A DNA stretch of 64,000 nucleotides from Streptomyces toxytricini (GCF_014649915.1 NZ_BMTY01000005.1:124001-188000), one strand, 5' to 3'; counted from the first letter of the stretch, positions 36,161 through 47,519 are shown. Notes: generated by a model from the sequence alone, not told the origin. Program-made: numbers and translations.

Positions 36161-37121
36161 GATCGACATCTGCGGCACCGGTACGGCGTTCGGCACGTTC
36201 GGCGAGCTGCTCCAGGGTGTCCTGCCGGAGGGCGACCGGCACTTCATGGTGACGTTCCCGGTCGCGGGGTGGAGCCGGGCGGTCTTCCGCCACTCCCCCG
36301 GCCGGGAGGGCTTCACCGTCTGGCCGCCGCACAAGCGCAAGGCGGTGCGGATCGCCGAGCTGGCGCTTGCGGCGGCCGGGCGGACCGGGGGCGGCTCGCT
36401 GGAGCTGAGCAGCGAGCTGCCCGAGGGCAAGGGGATGGCGAGCTCGTCCGCGGACCTGGTGGCCACGGTGCGCGCGGTGGGCGCGGCGGTGGGCACGGCG
36501 TTCGGCGCGGCGGAGATCGAGTCCTTCATGCGGAGGATCGAGCCGACGGACGGGGTGATGTACGACCAGATCGTCGCCTACCACCACCGCGAGGCCGAAC
36601 TCCGCGAGGAACTGGGCGTGCTGCCGCCGCTGGTGATCGTCGGGCACGACGAGGGCGGCCAGGTCGACACCATCGCGCACAACCGGCAGTCCCGCCGGGT
36701 CGGCGAGGCGGAGAAGGCGGAGTACGCCGTCCTGCTGGACGAGCTGTGCGCGGCCGTCCGCGCCGGCGACCTGCCGGCCGTGGGCCGGGTCGCGACCCGC
36801 AGCGCGGAGCTCAACGCGGCCGCCCGGTCGCGCCGCAGCCTGCCGGAGCTGCAGCGGATCTGCGCGGAGACCGGCGGGCTCGGGGTGGCCTGTGCCCACA
36901 GCGGCACGGTGCTCGGCATCCTCTACGCCGCCGACGACCCGGAGCTGGCCGTCAAGGTCGGGTCCGCGCTGGCGGCCTGCGCCGGCCTGCCGGGGACGAC
37001 GACGGTGCACCGGTCGCTGGGCCGCGGAGACGTCTGGAGCGCCAGCTCCATGGAAGTGACGGTGCGGGAGACCCCCGTGCCGGCTCGCGGGGCGAGCACC
37101 GAATCTGCCTGGGGGGCATGA
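36129..37121 (+). CDS. GHMP-family L-threonine kinase (PduX-like)
   Basis: 330 aa. The N-terminus GTGTAFGTFGELLQGVLPEG and the phosphate-binding loop LPEGKGMASSSADL (GHMP motif 2, about residues 97-110) identify the PduX/L-threonine kinase branch. It would make O-phospho-L-threonine from ATP and Thr, activating the beta-carbon for replacement. ATG 36129 has GGGGGAGG 5 nt upstream and overlaps the previous gene by 32 bp. Its stop forms an ATGA overlap with the next gene. In this cluster it should feed the PLP enzyme, not cobamide synthesis, since no cobalamin genes are nearby. Confidence 0.9.
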   Translation: MEAHASPMAAEIDICGTGTAFGTFGELLQGVLPEGDRHFMVTFPVAGWSRAVFRHSPGREGFTVWPPHKRKAVRIAELALAAAGRTGGGSLELSSELPEGKGMASSSADLVATVRAVGAAVGTAFGAAEIESFMRRIEPTDGVMYDQIVAYHHREAELREELGVLPPLVIVGHDEGGQVDTIAHNRQSRRVGEAEKAEYAVLLDELCAAVRAGDLPAVGRVATRSAELNAAARSRRSLPELQRICAETGGLGVACAHSGTVLGILYAADDPELAVKVGSALAACAGLPGTTTVHRSLGRGDVWSASSMEVTVRETPVPARGASTESAWGA

Positions 37122-39397
37122 ACATGATCTTCGAATCGATGAACGACGCGGTCGGCCACACGCCGCTGGTCCGGCTGGACGTGCCCGCCTCCGAGGGCAC
37201 CAGGGTGTACGCGAAGCTGGAACTCGCCAACGCCTTCGGGATGAAGGACCGGGTCGCCCGGAACATCGTCTCCGAGGCCCGCCGACTGGGCGTGCTGCGG
37301 CCCGGCGCGCCGATCGTGGAGAGCTCCTCGGGCACGATGGCGCTCGGCGTCGCCCTGGTCGGGCGCTCGCTCGGGCACCCGGTGCACATCGTCACCGACC
37401 CGCGGACCGATCCGACGACGCTGGCGAAGCTGCGCGCCCTGGGCTGCGAGGTCCACGTGGTCGCCGCGATGGCGGACGGCGGCTGGCAGGGGGCGCGGCT
37501 CGACCGGCTGGCCGAGCTGATGCGCGAGCTGCCGGGCGCCTTCTGGCCCCAGCAGTACAGCAACCCCGACAACCCCGGCGCCTACCGGGTGCTCGCCGCG
37601 GAGCTGCTGGCCGACCTCGGCCCGCTCGACACCCTGGTCGGGGCGGTCGGCAGCGGCGGCTCGCTGTGCGGCACGGGCCGGGCCCTGCGGCGCAGCCTGC
37701 CCGGGCTGCGGGTGGTCGGCGTGGACTCGGTGGGCAGCACGCTGTTCGACCAGCCGGACGTGCCCGGCCGGCTGCAGAGCGGCCTCGGCAACAGCCTCCA
37801 CCCGAACAACCTGGACCGCACCGCGATCGACGAGATCCACTGGCTGAACGACCGCGAGGCGTTCGCCGCGACCCGCGAACTGGCCCGGGAGCAGCAGATC
37901 TTCGCCGGGAACACCTCCGGCTCCGTCTACCGGGTCCTGCGCCACCTGGCCCTTTCGGCCGAGCCGGGCAGCCGGATCGTCGGCATCTTCCCCGACCGCG
38001 GCGACCGCTACACCGAGACCGTCTTCAGCGACGAGCACTGGGCGGCGCACCGGCTGGAGGAGCTCGCCTGCTCCGACGCCCCGGTCCCCGTGGAGTACGG
38101 CACGCCGGTCCGCTCCTGGTCCTGCGCCGACCTCGGCGGCCGGCCCGCCGGCCCCCGCCACCTGCTGTTCGTCGAGGCGAACACCAGCGGCACCGGCGTC
38201 CAGGCGCTGCGCACCGCGGCCGGGCTCGGCCTGACCGCCGTCCTGCTGACGAGCAACCCGGACCGGTACGCCGGGGCCGCGGAGACCGGCTGCCGGATCG
38301 TGGTCTGCGACACCAACGACGCCTCCGCGCTGCGCCGCACCATCCAGGAGCGGTTCCGGCGGGAGGAGGTCGCCGGCATCACCACGACCAGCGACTTCTA
38401 CGTGCCGGCCGTCGCCGGACTGGCCGAGTGGCTGGGCCTGCCGGGCAACGACGAGGCGGCGGCGAACCGCTGCCGCAACAAGGCCGAGCTGCGGCGCACG
38501 CTGGAGGCGGCAGGGGTCCCCCAGCCGCGCTTCGCGGTGGTGACGGACGCCGCCCGTGCCGAGGAGGCCGTCGCCTCGGTGGGCCTGCCCTGCGTCGTCA
38601 AGCCCGCCGACGACTCGGGCTCCAACGACGTGCTGCTGTGCTCCACGGCCGCCGAGGCCGCCGTGCACGCCGCCCGCATCCTGGCCGTCGAGACCAATGT
38701 CCGCGGCCTGCCCACGGCCCGCACCGTGCTCGTCGAGGAGTACGTCGACGCCCCCGAGTACAGCGTCGAGATGTTCAGTGACGGTGACGACGCCGTCTGC
38801 GTCGGCGTCACCGCCAAGCACCTCACCGGCATCCCGTACTTCGTGGAGTCGGGGCACGACTTCCCGGCGGCGCTCCCGGAGGTGGAGCGGGCGGCGCTCA
38901 CCGACGCCGTCACCCGGGCGCTGAAGGCGACCGGCATGCGCTTCGGGCCGACGCACACCGAGGTCAAGCTGACCGCGCAGGGCCCGGCCGTCATCGAGAT
39001 CAACCCGCGCCTGGCCGGCGGCATGATCCCGGAGCTGATCAGGCTCGCCACCGGATCGGACCTGCTGGAGCAGCAGATCCGGGCGGCCGCCGGGCTCCCG
39101 GTGGACCTCGCCGCCCGCCGGTCCGGGCACGCCGGCATCCGCTTCCTGCTCGCCGACCGGCCCGGCACGCTCGTCTCCGTCGACGGCACCGACGGGGCGC
39201 TGGCCGCCGAAGGGGTCGAGCGGGTGACCGTCACCGCGGCCGCGGGGCGGCCCGTGCGCCCGCCGCAGAACGCGTACAACCGGCTCGGCCACGTCATCGC
39301 CCGCGGCGACGACGCCGCGCAGGTCGCGGCCGCCCTCGGTGCGGCCCGGCAGCACATCACCGTCCGGCTGGACGCCGACGCGTCCGCCGCGAAGTAG
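37118..39397 (+). CDS. PLP beta-replacement enzyme (cysteine-synthase fold) fused to an ATP-grasp ligase
   Basis: 759 aa. Residues ~1-325 are a fold-type II cysteine-synthase-like enzyme: PLP lysine in FGMKDR (K43), SSSGTMALGVAL, and the phosphate-binding loop GAVGSGGSLCGTG. Residues ~345-740 are an ATP-grasp ligase: NKAELRRTLEAAGVPQP, PCVVKPADDSGSNDV, VLVEEYVDAPEYSVEM and metal-binding VIEINPRLAGGM. The first half should replace the phosphate of phosphothreonine with an amine (perhaps aspartate). The second half should join a carboxylate to an amine, as in L-amino-acid ligases. The fusion is unusual and suggests direct hand-over of diaminobutyrate into an amide. ATG 37118 (ATGA coupling) or 37124 (better SD spacing). 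Confidence 0.9.
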   Translation: MNMIFESMNDAVGHTPLVRLDVPASEGTRVYAKLELANAFGMKDRVARNIVSEARRLGVLRPGAPIVESSSGTMALGVALVGRSLGHPVHIVTDPRTDPTTLAKLRALGCEVHVVAAMADGGWQGARLDRLAELMRELPGAFWPQQYSNPDNPGAYRVLAAELLADLGPLDTLVGAVGSGGSLCGTGRALRRSLPGLRVVGVDSVGSTLFDQPDVPGRLQSGLGNSLHPNNLDRTAIDEIHWLNDREAFAATRELAREQQIFAGNTSGSVYRVLRHLALSAEPGSRIVGIFPDRGDRYTETVFSDEHWAAHRLEELACSDAPVPVEYGTPVRSWSCADLGGRPAGPRHLLFVEANTSGTGVQALRTAAGLGLTAVLLTSNPDRYAGAAETGCRIVVCDTNDASALRRTIQERFRREEVAGITTTSDFYVPAVAGLAEWLGLPGNDEAAANRCRNKAELRRTLEAAGVPQPRFAVVTDAARAEEAVASVGLPCVVKPADDSGSNDVLLCSTAAEAAVHAARILAVETNVRGLPTARTVLVEEYVDAPEYSVEMFSDGDDAVCVGVTAKHLTGIPYFVESGHDFPAALPEVERAALTDAVTRALKATGMRFGPTHTEVKLTAQGPAVIEINPRLAGGMIPELIRLATGSDLLEQQIRAAAGLPVDLAARRSGHAGIRFLLADRPGTLVSVDGTDGALAAEGVERVTVTAAAGRPVRPPQNAYNRLGHVIARGDDAAQVAAALGAARQHITVRLDADASAAK

Positions 39398-39410
39398 GGG
39401 AAGAAGACCC

Positions 39411-40463
39411 GTGACCATGATCGAACTGCGCAGCGACACCTTCACCCTGCCCACCCCGGCGATGATGCGCGCGATGAACGACGCCCCGCTGGGCGACGAC
39501 GTCTACGGCGAGGACCCGACCGTCCGCCTGCTGGAGGAGCGCTCCGCCGACCTGCTGGGCAAGCAGGCCGCCTGCCTGATGCCGAGCGGCACCATGGCCA
39601 ACCTCGCCTCCATCCTGGTGCACGCGCCCCGCGGCTCGAAGATGCTGGTCGGCGCCGAGAGCGACATCTACATCTACGAGGCCGCCGGCGCGACCGTCTG
39701 CGGCGGCGTGATGTACGAGCGCATCCCCAACCAGCCCGACGGCCGGCTCCTGCTGTCCGACCTGCGCGCCGGATTCCCCGACGATCCCGAGGACGAGCAG
39801 TTCGCCCTGCCCTCCCTGATCTGCCTGGAGAACACCCAGAACCGCTGCGGCGGCGTCGTGCTCCCGCAGTCCTACATGAAGGAGGTCTGGGAGTTCGCCC
39901 ACGAGAACGACGTCGCCGTGCACCTGGACGGCGCCCGGCTGTTCAACGCCGCCGTCGCCCTCGGGATCCCCGCCGCGGACATCGCCCAGTACGCCGACTC
40001 GGTGCAGTTCTGCCTCTCCAAGGGCCTCGGCGCGCCCATCGGCTCGATGGTGGCCGGCAGCGAGGACTTCATCACCGAGGTCCGACGGGCCCGCAAGATG
40101 CTCGGCGGCGGCATGCGGCAGGCCGGGATCATCGCGGCCGCCGGCCTCGTCGCCCTGGACGGCCTGGACCGGCTGGAGGAGGACCACGCCCACGCCCGCC
40201 GGCTGGCCGAGGGCCTGGCCGGAATCGACGGGATCGAGACCGACCCCGCCGCCGTGCAGACCAACATCGTGATGTTCCGGGTCACCGACCCGCGCTTCAC
40301 CTGGCAGACGTTCGTCGAGGCCGCCGGCTACCGCGGGCTCTCCCTGGCCGAGCTGGGGCACGGCAGGCTGCGGGCAGTGACGCACAACGGCGTGTCCGCG
40401 GCCGACATCGACAAGGCCGTCTCCATCGTCCGCGACGTACTCACCGAGGACCGGACCCGCTGA
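39411..40463 (+). CDS. Low-specificity L-threonine aldolase family PLP enzyme
   Basis: 350 aa, fold-type I. It starts with [20 protein letters not shown] and carries the [11 protein letters not shown] block, the [15 protein letters not shown] region and the PLP lysine in [10 protein letters not shown] (K204). The family interconverts beta-hydroxy amino acids and glycine plus aldehyde. In this cluster it could supply or edit a beta-hydroxy amino acid or glycine. It may compete with the threonine kinase for threonine. GTG 39411 (ATG 39417 possible). The stop is 1 bp from the NRPS3 start. Confidence 0.92.
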   Translation: MTMIELRSDTFTLPTPAMMRAMNDAPLGDDVYGEDPTVRLLEERSADLLGKQAACLMPSGTMANLASILVHAPRGSKMLVGAESDIYIYEAAGATVCGGVMYERIPNQPDGRLLLSDLRAGFPDDPEDEQFALPSLICLENTQNRCGGVVLPQSYMKEVWEFAHENDVAVHLDGARLFNAAVALGIPAADIAQYADSVQFCLSKGLGAPIGSMVAGSEDFITEVRRARKMLGGGMRQAGIIAAAGLVALDGLDRLEEDHAHARRLAEGLAGIDGIETDPAAVQTNIVMFRVTDPRFTWQTFVEAAGYRGLSLAELGHGRLRAVTHNGVSAADIDKAVSIVRDVLTEDRTR

Positions 40464-40464
40464 C

Positions 40465-43400
40465 ATGACTCCCCACGACCTCGTCCAGGACGCCCCGGAC
40501 ACCGGCGCGCACACCGGCGCGGCCGCCACCGCGGACGCCGCCGCCAAGGCCCTGCAGGCCGAGCTGCTCGGCATGCTGCTCGGCAACAAGAAGGAGCTCT
40601 TCGCCCCCGACACCGTCCGCCCGGTCCCCCGCGACGGCCTGCTCCCGGCCTCCAGCGCCCAGCAGCGGCTGTGGTTCCTCGACCGGCTGCACGGCAGCAG
40701 CGCCGCGTACAGCGTCCCGTTCGCCATCCGCATCGACGGCCCCCTCCGCGTCCCCGCCCTGCGCGCCGCCCTCCAGGACCTCGTCGACCGGCACGAGGTG
40801 CTGCGCTCCTCCTTCGCCGAGCAGGACGGCGAGCTGGTCCAGCGCATCGCCGGCCGGCTCCCCCTCGACGTCCCGTGCACCGAGGTGAGCGCCCCGACGG
40901 AGCAGGCGGCCGAGGAGGAGGTCCTGCGCGCCATCCGCGCGGCGGCCCGCATCCCGTTCTCGCTCACGCAGGGCCCGCTGATCCGGGCGGCCGTCTACCG
41001 CACGGCCGCCACCCGGCACTACCTCTTCATCAACTTCCACCACACGGTCACCGACGGCTGGTCCGAGGGCGTCTTCGCGCGCGAACTCTGGCAGCTGTAC
41101 GAGGGCCACGTCTGCGGCACGCCGGCCGCCCTGCCCGCCCTGCCGCTCCACTACGCCGACTACGCGGCCTGGGAGCGCGAATCGCTGGCCGGCGGCGACC
41201 TGCGCCGCCGGCTCGACCACTGGCTCGAACGCCTCGCGGGCGAGCTGCCGACCCCCCGCCTCCCCGCCGACCGGCCCCGCCCGCCCCGGCCCACCTTCTC
41301 CGGCGGCACCGTCCTGGCCGCCCTGCCCGCGGACCTGGAGGAGCGCCTGCGGGAGCTGTGCCGGCGCGAGGGGCTGTCCCCGTTCGCCGTGCTCCTCACC
41401 GCATTCAACGCGCTGATGCACCGGTACACGCGGGAGGAGGACGTCATCGTCGGCGCTCCCGTCGCCAACCGGACCCGCCCCGAGTTCGAGGGCGTCATGG
41501 GGTTCTTCGTGAACACCGTGGCCCTGCGCTGCCGGGTGTCCGGCGACGCGCCCCTCGGCGACGTGCTGCGCGCCACCCGGGACACGGTGCTCGCCGCGCA
41601 CGCCGACCAGGAGGCGCCGTTCGCCCGCGTGGTGGAGGAGCTCGCCCCGGACCGCGACCTCGGGCTGAACCCGCTCTTCCAGGTGCTGTGCAACTACCTC
41701 GACCTCGCCGAGGAGCCCGCCGCCCCCGGCCTGGCCACCAGCGTCCTGGAGGTGGAGGAGGACGTCACCCGCTTCGACCTCGAAGTGCACTTCGAGGCGA
41801 AGGCGGAGGGCACCGTCTGCCGCTTCGTCTACAGCAGGGACCTCTACGACGCTGACCGCATCGAGCGGATGGCCGGCCACTACCTGGCCCTGCTGCGGGC
41901 CGTGCTGACCGAGCCGGACACCCGCGTGGACGACGTCGACCTTCTCTCGCCGGCGGAGCGCGCGCAGGAGCTGGCCGGCTGGAACGCCACCGGGGCGCCC
42001 GTCTCCCCGTACACGCTGCCCGAACTGGTCGAGGCGCAGGTCGAGCGGACGCCCGACGCACCGGCCGTCCTCTTCGAGGACGAGACGCTGACGTACGCGG
42101 AGCTCAACGCCCGCGCCAACCGGCTGGCCCGCGCCCTGATCGCGCGCGGCGCCGGACCGGAGCGGTCGGTGGCCCTGCTGGTGCCCCGCTCGCCGGACAT
42201 GGTCGTGGGGCTGCTGGCGGTGTTCAAGAGCGGCGCCGCCTACGTGCCCGTCGACCCGGACTACCCGCGCGACCGCATCACGTACCTGCTGGAGGACGCC
42301 GCTCCCGCCCTCGTCCTCGCGCACTCGCGGACCGCGGAACTGGTCCCGGACCGCCTCACCACCCTCCTGCTGGACGACACGGCGACGGCCGCCGAGATCG
42401 CGGCGCACCCCGCGGCGAACCCCGTCGACGCCGACCGCACCGCTCCCCTGCACGACCTGCACACGGCCTACGTCATCTACACCTCGGGCTCGACGGGCCG
42501 CCCCAAGGGCGTGCTGATGCCCGCCGCGGGCCCGCGGAACCTGGTGCTGTGGCAGCGGGACACCATGCAGGGCATGAAGGGCGCCCGCACCGCCCAGTTC
42601 ACGTCGGTCGGCTTCGACGTGTCGGTGCAGGAGATCCTCGCCAGCCTCATCTGCGGCAAGACCCTCGTCGTGCCCACCGAGGACACCCGGCGCAGCGCCG
42701 AACAGCTCGCCCGCTGGCTCGACCGCCACCGGGTCAACGAGCTGTACGCGCCCGCGCCGGTCCTCGACGCGGTGTACGAGGCGGCGGACGAGCTGGGCCT
42801 CGCCCTGCCCTCCCTGACCGACGTCCAGCAGGCCGGCGAGGCGCTCACCCTGACCGGCCGGACCCGCGCCCGCCACGCCGACCCCGCGCACCGGCTGCAC
42901 AACCTCTACGGCCCGGCCGAGGCCCACGGCGCGACCGTGTACTCGCTGACCGGCGACAGCGCCGACTGGCCGGACGCCGCCCCCATCGGCGGCCCCATCG
43001 CCAACACCCGCGTCTACCTGCTGGACGAGCGGCTGCGCCCGGTGCCCGCGGGCGTCGCCGGCGAGATCTACATCGGCGGCGAGGGCGTGGCGCGCGGCTA
43101 CGCGGACCGGCCCGGCCTCACCGCCGAGCGGTTCGTCGCCGACCCGTACGGCCCGCCCGGCAGCCGCGTGTACCGGTCGGGCGACCTCGCCCGCCGCCTG
43201 CCCGGCGGCGAGCTGGAGTTCCTGGGGCGCGCCGACCACCAGGTGAAGATCCGCGGCATCCGGATCGAGCCGGGCGAGATCGAGTCGGTCCTGTCCCGGC
43301 ACCCCTCGGTCGCCCAGGTCGCGGTCGTGGCCCGGGACGACCGGCCCGGCGGCAAGTACCTGGCCGCGTACGCCGTGCCCGCCGCCGGGCACGGCTGGGA

Positions 43401-46400
43401 TCCGGAGGAGCTGCGCCGGTACGCGGAGGAGTTCCTGCTGAAGGCGATGGTGCCGACGGCGTTCGTGGCCGTGGACGCCTTCCCGCTGTCGCCGAACGGC
43501 AAGCTGGACCGCAGGGCCCTGCCGGCCCCGGCGCTCGACGCCGAACTGACCGGCCGGCCGCCGCGGACCGCTCTGGAGCGGGCGCTGTGCGGCCTGTTCG
43601 GGGAGGTCCTGGACCGTCCCTGGGACAGCATCGACGACAACTTCTTCGCCTTCGGCGGCCACTCCCTGCTGGCCACCCGGCTGATCAGCCGGATCCGCTC
43701 CGAGCTCGGCGCCGAACTCCCCATCCGCACCGTCTTCGAGACGCCCACCGTGGCGGCCGTCGCCGAGGCGCTGGCGGGCGCCGCGGGCGGGGACGCGGTG
43801 CGCAGGCCGCTGGTCCGGGCCGAGCGCCCCGAGACCGTCCCGCTGTCCTCCGGGCAGCGCCGGCTGTGGTTCCTCAACCGGTTCGAGGGCCAGCGGGCCG
43901 CGTACAACATGCCCTCCGCGATCCGCCTGACGGGCGCCCTGGACGTGCCGGCCCTCCAAGCCGCGCTCGGCGACCTCACCGCCCGGCACGAGATCCTGCG
44001 GACGGTCTACCCCGACTCGCCGCAGGGCCCGCTGCAGCGGGTGCTGGACGCGGCGGACGCCCGGCCGGTCCTGCACACCGAGGAGGTCGCCGAGGCTGAC
44101 GCGGCCGCCGCCGTGGCCCGCGCGGCTGCGGAGGGCTTCGACGTCACCGCCGACCTGCCCGTCCGGGCCCACCTGTTCGCGACCGGCCCCGACGCGTACG
44201 TCTTCGTGCTCGTCGTCCACCACATCGCCGGCGACGGCTGGTCCATGGGGCCGCTGTGGCGGGACCTGTCGGCCGCGTACGCCGCCCGTCTGGACGGCGC
44301 CTCGTACACCGGGCCGGAACTCCCCGTGCAGTACGCGGACTACGCCCTGTGGCAGCGGGAGCTGCTCGGCGACGAGGACGACCCGGACAGCACCGTCTCC
44401 CGGCAGCTCGCCCACTGGCGCGAGGTCCTGGACGGGGTCGCGGAGGAGACCGTACTGCCGGCCGACCGGCCGCGCCCGCCCGTCTCCTCCCACCGGGGCG
44501 GGATGGCGCCGTTCCGGGTGCCGGCGCCGCTGCACCGGAGGCTGCTGGAGGTCGCCGAGCAGACCGACTCCAGCCTGTTCATGGTCGTCCAGGCAGCGCT
44601 GGCCGCGTTGCTGACCCGGCTCGGCGGCAGCACCGACATCGTGATCGGCACCCCGATCGCGGGCCGCACCGACGAGGCCCTCGACGACCTCGTGGGCTTC
44701 TTCGTCAACACGCTGGCCCTGCGCACGGACACCTCGGGCGATCCGACGGCGCGCGAGCTCCTGCACCGCGTCCGCGCCGCCGACCTCGCCGCGTACGAGA
44801 ACCAGGACGTGCCCTTCGAGCGGCTCGTCGAGGTCCTCAACCCGGCCCGCTCGATGTCCCGGCACCCCCTCTTCCAGGTGATGCTGGCCCTCCACAACAC
44901 CACCGAGGACCTGCCGGACCTGCCCGGGGCGGCCGCCTCGCCGCTGCCCGTCGACATCGACGCCGCCCAGTTCGACCTGCACTTCGACCTGACCGAGAGC
45001 CGCGCCGCCGACGGCGCGCCCGCCGGCATGGACTGCTACGTCGAGTACGGCGAGGACCTCTTCGACCGGGAGACGGCGCAGTCCTTCGCGGACCGGCTGG
45101 TGCGCATGCTGGACGCCTTCGCCGAGGACCTGGACCAGCGGACGGCGGCCGTCGGGCTGCTCGGGCCGGAGGAGCGCGAGCTCCTGCTCACCGGCTGGAG
45201 CGGCAGCGGGCACCCGGCGGAACCGGACACGGTCGTCCGGCGGTTCGAGGAGCGGGCGGCGGCCTCCCCGGATGCCGTGGCGCTGCGCACCGGACCGCTG
45301 GTGCTGACGTACGCGGAGCTGAACGCGCGGGCCAATCGGATCGCCCGGCGGCTGATCGCGCGGGGCGCCGGACCGGAGGACCTGGTGGCGCTGGTGCTGC
45401 CGCGGTCCGCGGAGATGGTCGCGGCCATGCTCGGCGTGCTGAAGGCCGGTGCCGCCTACCTGCCCGTGGACCCCGCGCACCCGCAGGCGCGGACCGCCGC
45501 CGTGCTGGAGGACGCCGCTCCGGCGGTCGTCCTGACCGCCGCGGACGTCGCCGCCGTACTGGACGGGGCGGAGCCGGCCGGGTTCGCGCAGGACTCCGCG
45601 AACCCGGTGGACGCCGACCGGGTGCGGCCGCTGACCCCCTCCCACCCCGCGTACGTCATCTACACCTCGGGGTCGACGGGACGCCCGAAGGGCGTGGTGG
45701 TGGAGCACCACTCGGTGGTCAACTTCCTGGAGACCACCAACGACTACTACGCGATGACCGCCGCCGACACCGTCCTGCACTTCGCGACGCCGACGTTCGA
45801 CGTCTCCGTGCTGGAGATCTTCTGCCCGCTGCTGGCCGGCGCCACCCTCGCGGTCGCCGACGCCGACCAGCGCCGGGACCCGGAGCTGCTGACGCAGTTC
45901 ATCCGCGAGGCGGGCGTCACGGTCGCCGACCTGCCCCCGGCCCTGCTGCCGCTGCTCGACCCGGACCGGCTGACCTGCCTGCGGCTCGTGTCGGTGGGCG
46001 GCGAGGCCTGCCCGGCCGGCCTGGTCGCCGCCTGGGCCACCGCGGACCGCCGGTTCGTCAACAGCTACGGCCCGACCGAGAGCACCGTGGCCGTCACCGT
46101 CATGGAGTGCACGGGCAGCTGGGACCGCAACCCGCCGATCGGCCGCCCGATGGAGAACATCCGCGCGTACGTCCTGGACGGGGACCTGAACCCGGTGCCC
46201 GCCGGAGTCGCCGGCGAGCTGTACCTGGCGGGCGCCGGCCTGGCCCGCGGCTACCTGCGGCGCGCGGCGCTGACCGCGGAACGCTTCACGGCCTGCCCGT
46301 ACGGGGAGCCGGGGGCCCGCATGTACCGCACCGGGGACCTGGTGCGGTGGCAGCGGGACGGCACGCTGGACTTCCTCGGCCGCACCGACGACCAGGTGAA

Positions 46401-47034
46401 GATCCGCGGGTTCCGCATCGAGCTCGGCGAGATCGAAGCGGTGCTCTCCGCGCATCCGGCGGTCGAGCAGGTCCGCGTCCTGGCGGTCGACCTGCCGTCC
46501 GCGGGGCTCGCGCTGGCCGCGTACGCCGTCCCCGCGGCGGGTTCTCCGGCGGCCGGGGTGGAGGGGCTGCTGCGCGCACACGCGGCGGCGGCCCTGCCCG
46601 AGCACATGGTCCCGGCCGCGTTCTGCGTGCTGGACGCGCTGCCGATGACACCGAACGGCAAGCTGGACCGCAAGGCGCTGCCGGACCCGGACCTCCGGGC
46701 GGCGGAACGCCCCTACGAGGCTCCCGAGTCGGAGACGGAGCGGGCGGTGGCCGCGATCTGGGAGGAGCTGCTCGGTGTCGGGCGGGTCGGCCGGGACGAG
46801 GGCTTCTTCGCCCTCGGCGGCCACTCCCTGCTGGTGGTGCGGGCCGTGAACGCGATCCGGTCGCGGTTCGGGGTGGCCCTGCCGATCCAGCAGTTCTTCC
46901 GGGAGCCGACCGTCGCCGGGCTGGCCCGGGCGGTCGAAGCGGGCGCCGCCGCCCCTGTGGCCGACGCCGACGCCGACGGCCCCCGTGTCGTCCGCCGCGC
47001 CCGCACGGCCCGTACCGCCGGGGGGAACCGGTGA
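40465..47034 (+). CDS. NRPS3: C-A-T-C-A-T
   Basis: 2189 aa. About 55 residues of linker, then C (HHTVTDG ~192-198), A (core ~669), T (FGGHS, Ser ~1067), C (HHIAGDG ~1252-1258), A (~1730), T (LGGHS, Ser ~2121). No TE or epimerase. Hand-aligned pockets are D-V-Q-L-Q-A-L-G-A-K (first) and D-V-L-D-S-G-S-V-A-K (second). I do not recognise a substrate for either, and the D at position 278 of the second hints at a polar or basic substrate. With no TE, it must act before NRPS2. It ends in an overlap with the FBP gene (GTGA) and starts 1 bp after the aldolase. Confidence 0.94.
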   Translation: MTPHDLVQDAPDTGAHTGAAATADAAAKALQAELLGMLLGNKKELFAPDTVRPVPRDGLLPASSAQQRLWFLDRLHGSSAAYSVPFAIRIDGPLRVPALRAALQDLVDRHEVLRSSFAEQDGELVQRIAGRLPLDVPCTEVSAPTEQAAEEEVLRAIRAAARIPFSLTQGPLIRAAVYRTAATRHYLFINFHHTVTDGWSEGVFARELWQLYEGHVCGTPAALPALPLHYADYAAWERESLAGGDLRRRLDHWLERLAGELPTPRLPADRPRPPRPTFSGGTVLAALPADLEERLRELCRREGLSPFAVLLTAFNALMHRYTREEDVIVGAPVANRTRPEFEGVMGFFVNTVALRCRVSGDAPLGDVLRATRDTVLAAHADQEAPFARVVEELAPDRDLGLNPLFQVLCNYLDLAEEPAAPGLATSVLEVEEDVTRFDLEVHFEAKAEGTVCRFVYSRDLYDADRIERMAGHYLALLRAVLTEPDTRVDDVDLLSPAERAQELAGWNATGAPVSPYTLPELVEAQVERTPDAPAVLFEDETLTYAELNARANRLARALIARGAGPERSVALLVPRSPDMVVGLLAVFKSGAAYVPVDPDYPRDRITYLLEDAAPALVLAHSRTAELVPDRLTTLLLDDTATAAEIAAHPAANPVDADRTAPLHDLHTAYVIYTSGSTGRPKGVLMPAAGPRNLVLWQRDTMQGMKGARTAQFTSVGFDVSVQEILASLICGKTLVVPTEDTRRSAEQLARWLDRHRVNELYAPAPVLDAVYEAADELGLALPSLTDVQQAGEALTLTGRTRARHADPAHRLHNLYGPAEAHGATVYSLTGDSADWPDAAPIGGPIANTRVYLLDERLRPVPAGVAGEIYIGGEGVARGYADRPGLTAERFVADPYGPPGSRVYRSGDLARRLPGGELEFLGRADHQVKIRGIRIEPGEIESVLSRHPSVAQVAVVARDDRPGGKYLAAYAVPAAGHGWDPEELRRYAEEFLLKAMVPTAFVAVDAFPLSPNGKLDRRALPAPALDAELTGRPPRTALERALCGLFGEVLDRPWDSIDDNFFAFGGHSLLATRLISRIRSELGAELPIRTVFETPTVAAVAEALAGAAGGDAVRRPLVRAERPETVPLSSGQRRLWFLNRFEGQRAAYNMPSAIRLTGALDVPALQAALGDLTARHEILRTVYPDSPQGPLQRVLDAADARPVLHTEEVAEADAAAAVARAAAEGFDVTADLPVRAHLFATGPDAYVFVLVVHHIAGDGWSMGPLWRDLSAAYAARLDGASYTGPELPVQYADYALWQRELLGDEDDPDSTVSRQLAHWREVLDGVAEETVLPADRPRPPVSSHRGGMAPFRVPAPLHRRLLEVAEQTDSSLFMVVQAALAALLTRLGGSTDIVIGTPIAGRTDEALDDLVGFFVNTLALRTDTSGDPTARELLHRVRAADLAAYENQDVPFERLVEVLNPARSMSRHPLFQVMLALHNTTEDLPDLPGAAASPLPVDIDAAQFDLHFDLTESRAADGAPAGMDCYVEYGEDLFDRETAQSFADRLVRMLDAFAEDLDQRTAAVGLLGPEERELLLTGWSGSGHPAEPDTVVRRFEERAAASPDAVALRTGPLVLTYAELNARANRIARRLIARGAGPEDLVALVLPRSAEMVAAMLGVLKAGAAYLPVDPAHPQARTAAVLEDAAPAVVLTAADVAAVLDGAEPAGFAQDSANPVDADRVRPLTPSHPAYVIYTSGSTGRPKGVVVEHHSVVNFLETTNDYYAMTAADTVLHFATPTFDVSVLEIFCPLLAGATLAVADADQRRDPELLTQFIREAGVTVADLPPALLPLLDPDRLTCLRLVSVGGEACPAGLVAAWATADRRFVNSYGPTESTVAVTVMECTGSWDRNPPIGRPMENIRAYVLDGDLNPVPAGVAGELYLAGAGLARGYLRRAALTAERFTACPYGEPGARMYRTGDLVRWQRDGTLDFLGRTDDQVKIRGFRIELGEIEAVLSAHPAVEQVRVLAVDLPSAGLALAAYAVPAAGSPAAGVEGLLRAHAAAALPEHMVPAAFCVLDALPMTPNGKLDRKALPDPDLRAAERPYEAPESETERAVAAIWEELLGVGRVGRDEGFFALGGHSLLVVRAVNAIRSRFGVALPIQQFFREPTVAGLARAVEAGAAAPVADADADGPRVVRRARTARTAGGNR

Positions 47035-47519
47035 AGCCCGTCACGCAGGACGAGATCCGCCGCGCGTTCGTGAACATGTCGAAGAGCCGCTCCCGGGCCC
47101 TGACCGTGCCCGTCCTGGACGGGGTGGACTGGGAGGACCGCGACTTCTACGCGTGGACGGACGGCCGCGACCTCAGCCGCGCCTACCTCGTCGCCGAGCG
47201 GCCGGACGGGCCGGTCGGCGTGGAGCTGCGGGCCACCCGCCGGACGGCGGACTTCCGCCGGAAGTCCATCTGCGGGCTGTGCTACACCTCGCACCCGGTC
47301 GGCGGGACGGCCCTCTTCTCCGCCCTCAAGGGCGGCAAGGAGGGCCGGCTGGGGAACTCGGTCGGGCTGTACGCCTGCCGGAACCTGGCCTGCTCCGCGT
47401 ACGCGCGGAAGAAGATCGCGGCTCCGATGGGGCAGATGGACGAGACGCTCGACCTGGACGAGCGGATCGCCCGGATCGTCCAGGGGTTGGAGGGGTTCCT
47501 GAAGCGGATCCTGTACTGA
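47031..47519 (+). CDS. FBP-domain protein (FusB/FusC-like EF-G binding), coupled to NRPS3
   Basis: 162 aa. The C-terminal treble-clef zinc finger has C-x2-C (ICGLC, C81/C84) and C-x4-C (ACRNLAC, C116/C121) with SVGLYACRN, characteristic of the EF-G-binding FBP domain. FusB-type proteins rescue ribosome-bound EF-G and give fusidic acid resistance. Related actinobacterial proteins are mostly uncharacterised. GTG 47031 overlaps the NRPS3 stop and has GGGGGAA 4-5 nt upstream. It is the last gene before a strong terminator, so it is co-expressed with the synthetases. Self-resistance at the level of EF-G/ribosome is the leading hypothesis; an unrelated translation-factor role remains possible. Confidence 0.85.
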   Translation: MKPVTQDEIRRAFVNMSKSRSRALTVPVLDGVDWEDRDFYAWTDGRDLSRAYLVAERPDGPVGVELRATRRTADFRRKSICGLCYTSHPVGGTALFSALKGGKEGRLGNSVGLYACRNLACSAYARKKIAAPMGQMDETLDLDERIARIVQGLEGFLKRILY

